Shown piece by piece: positions 25,968 to 34,901 of a stretch of 64,000 bases of DNA. Position numbers and translations under genes: made by a program. This DNA is from an uncultured Prolixibacteraceae bacterium. GTDB lineage: Bacteria; Bacteroidota; Bacteroidia; Bacteroidales; Prolixibacteraceae. The DNA is taken from contig CALGIG010000026.1 of NCBI GenBank assembly GCA_937915865.1, positions 1 through 64,000 on the forward strand. The letters are read 5' to 3'. Within the stretch, counting starts at the first letter, position 1. Every line of letters starts with the position of its first letter. The notes under the pieces are model-generated. The model ran no database searches, was not told where the DNA came from, and was given only the letters and a program-made list of their open reading frames with translations.

Positions 25968-27973
25968 AATCAGTATTAAAACATATTATATTGATATTTT
26001 TAGTTGCTTTTCTGGTTAAGTGTGAAAGAGATGAAATTACCAGTAGAAATTATCCAAGATTAAAAACACTTGCTGTTACCGAAATAACTTCTGAAGGAGT
26101 AAAATTCAATGCAGAGATTATATTTCGGGGTAATTTTGAAGTCATTAATTACGGATTTGTCTGGAGCGAAAATGAGAACCCTACGATCACAAACAGCGAC
26201 AGGATAGTTTATTCAGACAACATTCAATCCAAAACGTTTTATAAAGCTGTACAGACAACATTGAAAAAAGGTGTTTCGTATTTTGTCAGAGCCTTCGTTA
26301 AAACGAATGATTATATTGTTTATGGTGAAAATATAAAATTTTTAAGCCTTGGAAGCGGAGCCCCAAGTATCAAATCCGTAAAACCACTCGAAATTAGTTT
26401 TTGCGACACTATTTTTATCAAAGGATCAAATTTCAGTTATATAAAAGATCAAAATAGTTTAAAATTCGGATCAGTCAAAGCAAATATAATTACAGCAACA
26501 GATACACTAATCAAGGCTTCTGCACCTGATTTACTTAATTCATCTTCCTTTAATATTGAAGTTAGTATCCAGGGAAATAAAGCAACTTCGCAGGAAACCG
26601 TAAAAATGAAGAACCCACAAATAGTGTCGATTAATCCTTCAACCGTTGTATTTGGCGACACGATTACTATAATAGGCGAGAATTTTGCAAAGAACAATCT
26701 GGCAAACAGCGTGTTCGTTAATGGTACCAGAGCTACAATAATATCTTCATCGTATGACACGGTCAAAGCGTTAATGCCCGTCGTTAATGCCCCTTTAAAA
26801 GTCTCCGTCTCTAACTTAACCTCCTTAAAAAGTAATGCTTATTTTATCGGCTTATTGGAACCAACGATATCAAAATTGAACGCTGATAAGGGATTCAGAG
26901 GTGATCAAATTGAAATACATGGTAAAAACTTCGGATTTATAAAAGATGGGTTGAAAATTAAGGTTGACAGCTTGTTCGCAACAATTGTTTCTTTTTCGAA
27001 CGAGCTCATCACAATAAAAATCCCCTATGGAATCTATAATAAACGAAATACTGATATTTCCATTTTTATCAATTCCGAACTTGTTTCATCTAAAGAATTC
27101 ACAATACTAAACGCGTGGCTGCAAAAAAGCAATATACCTAATCCAACGAATAATTTTGGTGAAGGATACTATGGAGCTATTAGTTTTTCGGTTGACGGCT
27201 ATGGATTTATTGGGTTAGGTTTTGGTGGTGGCGAATTTAATAGTACTAATATCTGGCGATATGACCAAAAAACAAATTCATGGACCAAGGTGGCTCCTTT
27301 TCCAGGAGCATCACGCATGTTCGCCAGTGTTTTCGTAGTTTGCGATAAAGCTTATGTAGGAGGAGGAAGTGGCAATTCAGGAGAATATAAGGATTTTTGG
27401 ATGTACAGTTCCTCATCCAATTCATGGAGTCGAATCTCGGATTTTCCTTACGAATTTTCAAAAGGTGTTGGATTAAGCAGTGATGGTAACGGATATATCA
27501 CCACAAGAGCGTCCGACGCTAACTTTTGGAAATACGATCCGGAACTTAATGAATGGGAGCAGATGACAAGATTACCAATTGAGAGTTCGGAAAGAAGAAG
27601 GGTGGATTCCGGTTTTGAATTAAATGGCAAACTATATATTTATGTTTCGGGGACTACTACGGGTAATCACGAGCTTCATGAGTTTAATCCGTCAACGAAT
27701 CAATGGTCTCGTAAAGCTGATATACCTTATTTTGGAATTGATGCTGGATATGCCAGTGCTGCAAGTTGTAAAGGATACGGCTACATTTTTAACGAAGGTG
27801 GACACATGCATAGCTATAACCCTGATGACAATAGCTGGAAAGAATTTGATACATTTTACGGTGGCAGAATGGACGGGGTTGCTTTTGAGCTGAATGGAGT
27901 AATTTACTTTGGAGGAGGAAGGGATGACAGAGATCATTATGACTTTTGGGAATATAACCCTAACTATCAATAA
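25964..27973 (+). CDS. IPT/TIG and Kelch-repeat lipoprotein
   Basis: The 669 residues start with a lipoprotein signal (IILIFLVAFLVKC, then ERDE). An FN3-like domain (INYGFVWSENENPTI, then YFVRAFVKT) is followed by about three IPT/TIG domains (residues 125-380): SIKSVKPLEISFCDTIFIKG, SINPSTVVFGDTITIIGENF and SKLNADKGFRGDQIEIHGKN. About six Kelch blades end the protein (WRYDQKTNSWTKVAPFPGAS, YVGGGSGNSGEYKDFWMY). It should be outer-membrane anchored and may bind another surface protein or glycan. It closes the five-gene envelope cluster. Confidence 0.88.
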   Translation: MKSVLKHIILIFLVAFLVKCERDEITSRNYPRLKTLAVTEITSEGVKFNAEIIFRGNFEVINYGFVWSENENPTITNSDRIVYSDNIQSKTFYKAVQTTLKKGVSYFVRAFVKTNDYIVYGENIKFLSLGSGAPSIKSVKPLEISFCDTIFIKGSNFSYIKDQNSLKFGSVKANIITATDTLIKASAPDLLNSSSFNIEVSIQGNKATSQETVKMKNPQIVSINPSTVVFGDTITIIGENFAKNNLANSVFVNGTRATIISSSYDTVKALMPVVNAPLKVSVSNLTSLKSNAYFIGLLEPTISKLNADKGFRGDQIEIHGKNFGFIKDGLKIKVDSLFATIVSFSNELITIKIPYGIYNKRNTDISIFINSELVSSKEFTILNAWLQKSNIPNPTNNFGEGYYGAISFSVDGYGFIGLGFGGGEFNSTNIWRYDQKTNSWTKVAPFPGASRMFASVFVVCDKAYVGGGSGNSGEYKDFWMYSSSSNSWSRISDFPYEFSKGVGLSSDGNGYITTRASDANFWKYDPELNEWEQMTRLPIESSERRRVDSGFELNGKLYIYVSGTTTGNHELHEFNPSTNQWSRKADIPYFGIDAGYASAASCKGYGYIFNEGGHMHSYNPDDNSWKEFDTFYGGRMDGVAFELNGVIYFGGGRDDRDHYDFWEYNPNYQ

Positions 27974-28019
27974 AAACAGGTTTAATAAAGAATTTTTGTA
28001 CGACAAGATGATAAAAATA

Positions 28020-28147
28020 ACTGACCCTAATAAATAGGAATACGAGCAGTCTGTAAGACCAAATGATTATTCCCAATTGAACTGCAACAAGTCTATTTTG
28101 CAGAAATCTATATACTTAATAACTGTTTCTGAGTTATTGTTAATTTG
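28020..28147 (+). repeat. Long direct repeat, decayed copy C (downstream of Kelch cluster)
   Basis: TTGAACTGCAACAAGTCTAT, then TTTGCAGAAAT...TATACTTAATAACTG...GAGTTATTGTTAATTTG, aligns with copies A and B. Upstream, AATAAATAGGA...GAGC matches the flank of copy B. The hairpin block is lost and the 3' third is not recognisable. Orientation and place, just after a gene module, are as for A and B. The remainder of 27974-28313 shows no gene. Confidence 0.65.
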
Positions 28148-28257
28148 CAAGAACAGAACTCGCTGGCAATGGCGGTAACGGTCGATAGTGAAATAGCCAC
28201 GAATTCATGTACACTGTAGACGTATTTCAGTAAACACCCAAAAATTAAACAATAAAA

Positions 28258-28289
28258 AAAGGCCATTCCCAACTTAGGTAATGGCCTTT
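28258..28289. terminator. Bidirectional terminator between Kelch cluster and gltD
   Basis: AAAGGCCATT (28258-28267) pairs with AATGGCCTTT (28280-28289) around 12 nt. On the minus strand the stem is followed by a T-run (the complement of AATAAAAAAA), so it is a good intrinsic terminator for gltD. Confidence 0.85.
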
Positions 28290-28313
28290 GAAATATACAA
28301 ATGTTTAGTTTGA

Positions 28314-29741
28314 TTACTCTTCGGGGCAAAGAAACTGATCGACATTAGCTGCGGCAATCTTTCCGGCCTGAATAGCGCGAACCACCAGGCTGGCGCCCGA
28401 TTCAACGTCGCCACAAGCAAAAATTTTAGCAACCGAAGTCTGCTTTTTATCGTTTACTTTCACGTTTCCACGGGCATCGTACTCAATTCCGAGCGCATCG
28501 AGTAAACCGGTATGAACCGGTTGCGTGAAACCCATTGACAAAAGTACCAGGTCAACATCTATAATTTCATTCGATCCAGGTTTTTCAGTCATGATCCAAC
28601 GTCCGTTTGCATCTTGCTCCCAGGCTACAGCTACCAGTTCAGCCTGTTTTACCACACCATTTTCGCCGATTAAACGTTTTGTTGAAAGGCTCCACCGACG
28701 TTCACATCCTTCGAGGTGTGAACTTGATGTACGTAATGTATTGGGCCAATAAGGCCATGGATTACTTGATGCACGTTCGGTTGCCGGTTTAGGCAGAATC
28801 TCAATCTGTGTAATACTTTTTGCTTTCTGACGAACCGATGTACCAACACAGTCGGACCCCGTGTCGCCACCGCCAATAACCAATACTTTCTTATCTTTTG
28901 CAATGATGCTTATTTCTTCAGGAATAACTTCACCAGCAGTACGTTTATTCGACTGGCCTAAGAACTCCATTGCAAAATGAACACCTTTCAATTCGCGGCC
29001 TTCAACAGGTAAATCGCGGGGAGATTCGGCTCCCATAGCCAAAACAACAGCATCGAACTGTTCGAGTAACTGTTCTTTGGTAATATCAGCGCCAACAGTA
29101 ACATTGTTTTTAAAGATGATTCCTTCATCAACAAAAATTGCCAAACGACGGTCAATCACAGTTTTACTCAGTTTAAAATCGGGTATACCAAAACGAAGCA
29201 ACCCGCCAATGGCGCTGTTTTTTTCGAAAACAGTTACTTCATGCCCGGCCTGATTCAGCAAATCGGCAGCCGATAAACCTGCCGGACCCGAACCAACCAC
29301 TGCAACTTTCTTTCCCGTGCGGACTTCAGGAATACGAGGTTGCACAAAACCTAAATTGTAGGCGTGTTCAACGGTTGATGCTTCATTTTCGCGAATAGTC
29401 ACCGCTTCGTTATGAATAGCCAGAACACACGATTTCTCGCATGGCGCCGGACATACACGTCCAGTAAATTCAGGAAAACTATTGGTTGAATTCAATATCT
29501 CATAAGCTGCTTTCCAGTTGGCTTTGTATACCATATCCTGCCATTCCGGAATTTTACTGCCTACCGGGCATCCCCAGTGGCAGAATGGTACACCGCAGTC
29601 CATACAGCGCGAAGCCTGATCTATGCGGTCTTTATCGTCTAGTGTTTGTTCTACTTCACCGTAGTCATAAATTCTGTCGTTTATCGGGCGATAACCTGCT
29701 TCTTTCCGTCCGATTAACATGAAACCTTTTGGATTTCCCAT
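28314..29741 (-). CDS. gltD: Glutamate synthase small subunit GltD
   Basis: The 475-residue flavoprotein passes electrons from NAD(P)H to the large subunit. The N-terminal part has the Cys-rich Fe-S motifs CMDCGVPFCHWGCPVG and CPAPCEKSCVL. Next come the FAD-binding VVGSGPAGLSAADLL (about residue 148) and the NAD(P)-binding VIGGGDTGSDCVG (about 290). A terminal FACGDVESGASLVVRAI closes the second FAD contact. Length is normal. It lies downstream of gltB on the same strand but 274 bp away, a gap filled by repeat sequence. Together they make glutamate from glutamine and 2-oxoglutarate. Confidence 0.96.
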   Translation of the reverse strand: MGNPKGFMLIGRKEAGYRPINDRIYDYGEVEQTLDDKDRIDQASRCMDCGVPFCHWGCPVGSKIPEWQDMVYKANWKAAYEILNSTNSFPEFTGRVCPAPCEKSCVLAIHNEAVTIRENEASTVEHAYNLGFVQPRIPEVRTGKKVAVVGSGPAGLSAADLLNQAGHEVTVFEKNSAIGGLLRFGIPDFKLSKTVIDRRLAIFVDEGIIFKNNVTVGADITKEQLLEQFDAVVLAMGAESPRDLPVEGRELKGVHFAMEFLGQSNKRTAGEVIPEEISIIAKDKKVLVIGGGDTGSDCVGTSVRQKAKSITQIEILPKPATERASSNPWPYWPNTLRTSSSHLEGCERRWSLSTKRLIGENGVVKQAELVAVAWEQDANGRWIMTEKPGSNEIIDVDLVLLSMGFTQPVHTGLLDALGIEYDARGNVKVNDKKQTSVAKIFACGDVESGASLVVRAIQAGKIAAANVDQFLCPEE

Positions 29742-29893
29742 AGTGTTTTTATTTTTTGTTGTTTCGATGGTAATTCAAACAGAATTTCCATCAGGATACA
29801 TTTCTATGATCTAAATTTTACTATTCCGTCCGAAACCAGATTTTTGCTTTAATCAGCTTCTCCTCGCGGACGGTTCTTCATTTCCTATTTCAT

Positions 29894-30015
29894 ACCTGAG
29901 GCGTTGCCCCAGGCTATTAAGATGCAGCCCTTTCAGGGCTAAAACTGTACTTTAATCTTGTTTAAGTACCGGTAGCTGAGACTTCGGCGTGAGCTCAGTC
30001 GAACGCTTGTCGAAG
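29894..30015. repeat. REP-like intergenic elements between gltB and gltD
   Basis: The stretch contains CCTGAGGCGTTGCCCCAGG, then AAGATGCAGCCCTTTCAGGG with the small hairpin AGCCCTTTCAGGGCT. A second motif GAGACTTCGGCGTGAGCTCA, then GTCGAACGCTTGTCGAAGC, follows. Both resemble repeats I recall as widespread between Bacteroidota genes. The second runs up to the gltB stop codon. Confidence 0.55.
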
Positions 30016-33000
30016 CTATTCGTGTCGGGTCGGATTATCTTCGCTCAACTGAAGTTTAGCTTCAAGTTCACGGAGTTTCATTTCTTCCATCACTTTCTTG
30101 TACTCTAACGGAATAACCTTCACAAATTTTGGAAGATATTCGTCCCAATTCGTCAGTACTTTGGCAGCCATCGTACTTTGAGTGTATAACAAATGTTTGT
30201 TAATCATATCCTGCAACTCAACAATGTCGGCTTTATCTTCAACCGGTCCAAGTTCGACCAGCCCTTTGTTGCAGTAATACTCAAAGTCGCCGTTAACATC
30301 CAACACATAAGCAATACCACCGCTCATACCGGCAGCAAAGTTACGCCCGGTTGGACCAATGACTACCACACGACCACCAGTCATATATTCACAGCAATGA
30401 TCGCCGCTACCTTCAATTACTGCTTTGGCCCCCGAGTTGCGTACACAGAAACGTTCGCCGGCAACGCCACGGATATAAGCCTCACCAGAAGTTGCGCCAT
30501 AAAACGAAGTATTTCCAATAATGATATTTTCTTCAGGATTGAAAGTTGATCCAACCGGAGGAACTACGATGATACGACCTCCTGAAAGACCTTTACCGAT
30601 ATAGTCGTTCGAATCGCCTTCCAGTCTGAAACTGATACCTTTTACAAGGAAAGCCCCAAAGCTTTGACCAGCTGTACCAGAAAAATTCACCATGATAGTA
30701 TTATTTGGTAATCCTGCTTCGCCGTAACGGCGAGAAATTTCGCCCGATAACATGGCCCCTACAGTACGATCAACATTGGTAATGTTGTAAGCCAACCATA
30801 CTTTTTCCTTGCTCTTGATGGCTTTATTGGCATCACGAATAAGGGTATGGCCCATGTGTTCGTCAACCGATTTAATGTTTGGATAAGTATTACGAATATC
30901 GTATTGCTTGGCTTCTTCAGGCATATAAATAATGCTGGAAAAGTCCATCTTTTTCATTTTCCAGTTGTTTACTTCCTTGTTTTGTTCGAGAAGGTCGGCA
31001 CGCCCAACAATATCGTCGAAAGAAGTGAAACCCATTTCAGCAAGAATTTCACGCACTTCAGTTGCAATAAACCGGAAATAGTTCACTACATATTCCGAAC
31101 GCCCGATGAATCGTTTGCGTAAAGTTTCGTCTTGAGTAGCCACTCCAGCAGGACAAGTATTGAGATGACATTTACGCATCATGATACAACCCAGCGTAAT
31201 CAAAGCCGAGGTTGCAAAACCAAATTCCTCGCCACCCAAACAACCAAGAATAACAACATCGCGTCCGGTTTTCAACTGTCCATCAACCTGAAGTTTTACT
31301 CTGCCACGCAAATTGTTCATTACCAAGGTTTGTTGCGTTTCGGCTATACCCAATTCAACAGGCAAACCGGCATATTTAATTGAACTTGCCGGGCTGGCGC
31401 CTGTACCGCCTTCGCATCCCGAAATTGTGATCAAATCTGAATAAGCCTTGGCTACACCTGCAGCGATAGTTCCCACACCATTTTCGGCGACCAGTTTTAC
31501 CGAAACTTTTGCACGCGGATTTGTCACTTTCAGGTCGAAAATCAACTGGGCCAAATCCTCAATCGAATAAATATCGTGGTGAGGTGGAGGTGAAATTAGA
31601 GTAATGCCCGGCGTTGAATTACGCAATTTAGCAATAATGTTATTGATTTTGAACCCAGGTAACTGTCCTCCTTCTCCAGGTTTAGCTCCCTGGGCAATTT
31701 TAATCTGTAACTCATCGGCATTAACCAGATAGTTGTTGGTTACACCAAAACGACCGGAAGCAACCTGTTTTATCGAGCTTCGCTTGTTCGACGCAAAACG
31801 TTCGGCATCTTCGCCCCCTTCGCCCGTGTTGCTCCGTCCGCCGATGGAATTCAACGCTTCAGCGAGAGCTTCGTGAGCCTCCTTGCTTATTGATCCATAC
31901 GACATTGCGCCTGTCACGAAGCGCTTCATAATGTTTTCAACAGGCTCAACTTTCGAAATGTCGATCGGATTACGTTTGTAATTCAGACAACCACGAATAA
32001 AGGTTGGCAAAGTGGTTTCGCTGTCAACCTTTTTACTGAACTCTTTATATACTTTGTAATCGTTTGTGCGGGTTGCCCATTGCAATAAGCCAATGGTTTC
32101 GGGATTCCACGAGTGATGTTCACCATATTTGCGGTAATGGTATGTTCCAAACGACTCAAAACGATCATAAGACTGATTTCTCTTTTTGCCATAAGCTTCT
32201 TTGTGGAACAACAATGATTCCTGACAAATTTCGTCAAAACCAATTCCGCTGAATTTCGAAGCAGTTCCTGTAAAATATTTCTTTATAATCTCGTCGGAAA
32301 CACCCAATGCTTCGAATAACTGACAACCGTGATAACTACGAAGTGTTGAAATACCCATTTTGGAAAGGATTTTCAATAGACCTTTGTTAATCGCTTTGAT
32401 GTAATTATAACGCGCTTTAGTATATTCGAGATTAATGTCGCCACTTTTAACCAGATTGTCGATGGCAGCAAAAGCCATATAAGGGTTAACAACGCTTGCA
32501 CCATATCCAAGCAGCATAGCAAAATGTGTCACTTCACGAGCTTCGGCAGTTTCAACAATTATACCAATTTGCATCCTTTTTTGAGTCTGGATCAAGTGAT
32601 GGTGAACTGCAGCAACAGCAAGCAAAGATGGTATTGGAGCATATTCTTCTGAAATCTGGCGATCGGAAAGGATGATGAAGTTTTTGTGATCGTCAACAGC
32701 TTTTTCCGCTTGTTTCAGCAAATTGTCAAACGCTTTTTTGAAGCCTTCAATACCCTCTTTAACCGGGAAAACCATTGGGATGGTTACATGAGAAAACTGC
32801 TCATGTTTGTAATCTTTAATCTTCCCAAGATCAGTATTGGTTATAATCGGATCTTCAAATTTAATCAGTTTGGCATGAGCAGGCGATTCGTCAAGAATAT
32901 TGGTGTGCAATGAACCAATATAATTGGTAAGCGACATTACCAAACCTTCGCGGATAGAATCGATTGGCGGATTGGTTACCTGGGCAAATACCTGGCGGAA

Positions 33001-34542
33001 ATAATTGAAGAATCGCTGTGGTTTTTCAGAGAAACAAGCCAATGGCGTATCGTTACCCATCGAACTGGTAGGTTCGTCGCCAGTTGAGGCCATCGGTCTC
33101 AGAATCATATTCATATCTTCTTTCGAATAACCAAATACTTTTGAATAAGTCATGAATTCTTCTCCCATGGAAGAAGGGACACGCTGTTTCACTTCAATAT
33201 CAGCCATTTGTACACGGTTTTCCTTCAACCAGTTTCCGTAAGGATTGCGTGAACTTAACTGTGCTTTAACTTCCTTATCAGGAATAATAATACCCAATTT
33301 AGTGTCAACAAGTAAAATTTTACCTGGACGCAGACGGCCCTTTTCTTTCACTTCCTCTGCCGCAAATACCTGAACGCCAACTTCAGATCCCATTACAATC
33401 ATATCGTTTTTTGTAATCACAAAACGGGAAGGACGCAAACCGTTGCGGTCAAGCGTTCCACCAATGTAACGACCATCAGAGAATACCATCGAAGCCGGGC
33501 CATCCCATGGCTCCATAATAGTTGAGTGGTATTCGTAAAACGATTTCAGACTATCAGGAATTGGATTTTTTTCATTAAACGATTCCGGAATCATCATACA
33601 AAGTGCATGAGGGATTGTACGTCCGGTCATGTGAATAAATTCCAAGGCATTATCAAACGAGGCAGAATCTGATTTATTTGGCTCAATTACAGGAAATAAT
33701 TTATGAAGATCTTCACCGTAAACTTCTGACTTCAGCAACGATTCGCGGGCCGACATCCACATGCGGTTACCCTTTATTGTATTGATTTCGCCGTTATGAG
33801 CTATAACACGGAAAGGCTGTGCCAAATCCCATGTTGGAAATGTATTTGTACTGAAACGAGAGTGTACAAGTGCAATGGCGCTGGTGAATTTAGGATGAGT
33901 AAGGTCTTTAAAATATTCCCTCAACTGACCTGAGGTAAGCATACCTTTATAAATAATGGTCTTGGTAGATAAGCTTGGAACATAAAACGCATTTTTGAAC
34001 TGAAGTTCAGAGTTTCGAATCTCTTTTTCGGCCTGCTTACGTACCAGATACAATTTTTGTTCAAGGACATCCTGTTCAAGATCAGCTTTAACAAATACCT
34101 GACGAATATAAGGCTCAGTCAATTTTGCAATTTCGCCAGGAGCTGAGTTATCAACAGCTACGTCGCGATATTCGATAAGGGCTAAACCTTCTTTCGCTAT
34201 GTACTTGGTTAAAATATCCTGACACAAAGCAGCTTCTTTTCTGTCTTGTGGCAAAAAAATTAATCCGGTTCCAAATTTTCCTGAAACAGGAATATTAACC
34301 TTCAATACTTCTTTTATGTATTGATCAGGTATCTGCATCAAAATACCGGCGCCATCTCCGGTTTTATTATCGGCACTAGTGGCACCGCGGTGTTCCATGT
34401 TTTCGAGAACTTGCAAACCTCTCTCGATAATGTCGTGCGATTTCTGCCCTTTAATATGGGCAACAAAACCAATTCCGCAATTATCGTGCTCATTGGCTGG
34501 ATCGTACAACCCCTGCGCTTTTGGCAATCCTAAATTCTTCAT
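30016..34542 (-). CDS. gltB: Glutamate synthase large subunit GltB
   Basis: The 1508-residue enzyme begins with a 21-residue propeptide before Cys22 in HDNCGIGFVAHIKG, the nucleophile of the class II glutaminase domain (to about residue 430). A central linking domain follows. The FMN-binding synthase domain (about residues 800-1190) shows GAMSYGSISKEAHEALAEA and the Fe-S motif CHLNTCPAG. The C-terminal beta-helix domain has many Gly-rich turns (GEAYIRGVAGERFCVRNSG). Length and order are as expected. The final residues PTRHE run into the repeat at 29894-30015, so the C-terminus may have been altered by it. Confidence 0.97.
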   Translation of the reverse strand: MKNLGLPKAQGLYDPANEHDNCGIGFVAHIKGQKSHDIIERGLQVLENMEHRGATSADNKTGDGAGILMQIPDQYIKEVLKVNIPVSGKFGTGLIFLPQDRKEAALCQDILTKYIAKEGLALIEYRDVAVDNSAPGEIAKLTEPYIRQVFVKADLEQDVLEQKLYLVRKQAEKEIRNSELQFKNAFYVPSLSTKTIIYKGMLTSGQLREYFKDLTHPKFTSAIALVHSRFSTNTFPTWDLAQPFRVIAHNGEINTIKGNRMWMSARESLLKSEVYGEDLHKLFPVIEPNKSDSASFDNALEFIHMTGRTIPHALCMMIPESFNEKNPIPDSLKSFYEYHSTIMEPWDGPASMVFSDGRYIGGTLDRNGLRPSRFVITKNDMIVMGSEVGVQVFAAEEVKEKGRLRPGKILLVDTKLGIIIPDKEVKAQLSSRNPYGNWLKENRVQMADIEVKQRVPSSMGEEFMTYSKVFGYSKEDMNMILRPMASTGDEPTSSMGNDTPLACFSEKPQRFFNYFRQVFAQVTNPPIDSIREGLVMSLTNYIGSLHTNILDESPAHAKLIKFEDPIITNTDLGKIKDYKHEQFSHVTIPMVFPVKEGIEGFKKAFDNLLKQAEKAVDDHKNFIILSDRQISEEYAPIPSLLAVAAVHHHLIQTQKRMQIGIIVETAEAREVTHFAMLLGYGASVVNPYMAFAAIDNLVKSGDINLEYTKARYNYIKAINKGLLKILSKMGISTLRSYHGCQLFEALGVSDEIIKKYFTGTASKFSGIGFDEICQESLLFHKEAYGKKRNQSYDRFESFGTYHYRKYGEHHSWNPETIGLLQWATRTNDYKVYKEFSKKVDSETTLPTFIRGCLNYKRNPIDISKVEPVENIMKRFVTGAMSYGSISKEAHEALAEALNSIGGRSNTGEGGEDAERFASNKRSSIKQVASGRFGVTNNYLVNADELQIKIAQGAKPGEGGQLPGFKINNIIAKLRNSTPGITLISPPPHHDIYSIEDLAQLIFDLKVTNPRAKVSVKLVAENGVGTIAAGVAKAYSDLITISGCEGGTGASPASSIKYAGLPVELGIAETQQTLVMNNLRGRVKLQVDGQLKTGRDVVILGCLGGEEFGFATSALITLGCIMMRKCHLNTCPAGVATQDETLRKRFIGRSEYVVNYFRFIATEVREILAEMGFTSFDDIVGRADLLEQNKEVNNWKMKKMDFSSIIYMPEEAKQYDIRNTYPNIKSVDEHMGHTLIRDANKAIKSKEKVWLAYNITNVDRTVGAMLSGEISRRYGEAGLPNNTIMVNFSGTAGQSFGAFLVKGISFRLEGDSNDYIGKGLSGGRIIVVPPVGSTFNPEENIIIGNTSFYGATSGEAYIRGVAGERFCVRNSGAKAVIEGSGDHCCEYMTGGRVVVIGPTGRNFAAGMSGGIAYVLDVNGDFEYYCNKGLVELGPVEDKADIVELQDMINKHLLYTQSTMAAKVLTNWDEYLPKFVKVIPLEYKKVMEEMKLRELEAKLQLSEDNPTRHE

Positions 34543-34901
34543 CTCTATAGTGTTGTTTTTGATTTCGTGAACAGGGGATAGATTTTAATTTTTAAGTATT
34601 AAAAACAAATCAATCCACGAAAACGAAAATTTATAAGTAAATCTATCTTTTTTCTTTCAATCTGAAAGCAAAAATAGCGATATTTATACAAAAGTCCAAT
34701 TTACAAAAAGTACATTAATCTGTTTTTATATCTTATTTCACCTTAAAAATCGGTCAAAAAATTACAACACACAGATTATCAAATAATTAATTGTTTTGCA
34801 ACTTTAGAAAACAAAAATAAGCAGTTTTAAAAGATAACGATTAATTAACAGACAGTATCCTGTCAAAAAATCGACTTTATTTAAATATTACTTACAATTT
34901 G
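34543..34901. other. Intergenic region upstream of gltB
   Basis: This AT-rich gap separates gltB from the argH 3' end. Apart from the promoter candidate at 34669-34699 I see no coding or structured element. Confidence 0.5.
34669..34699 (-). promoter_or_regulatory. Candidate Bacteroidota promoter for gltB
   Basis: On the minus strand TTG (34697-34699) is followed after 20 bp by TATTTTTG (34669-34676), matching the TTTG/TAnnTTTG arrangement. It would give a leader of about 120 nt. Confidence 0.4.
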
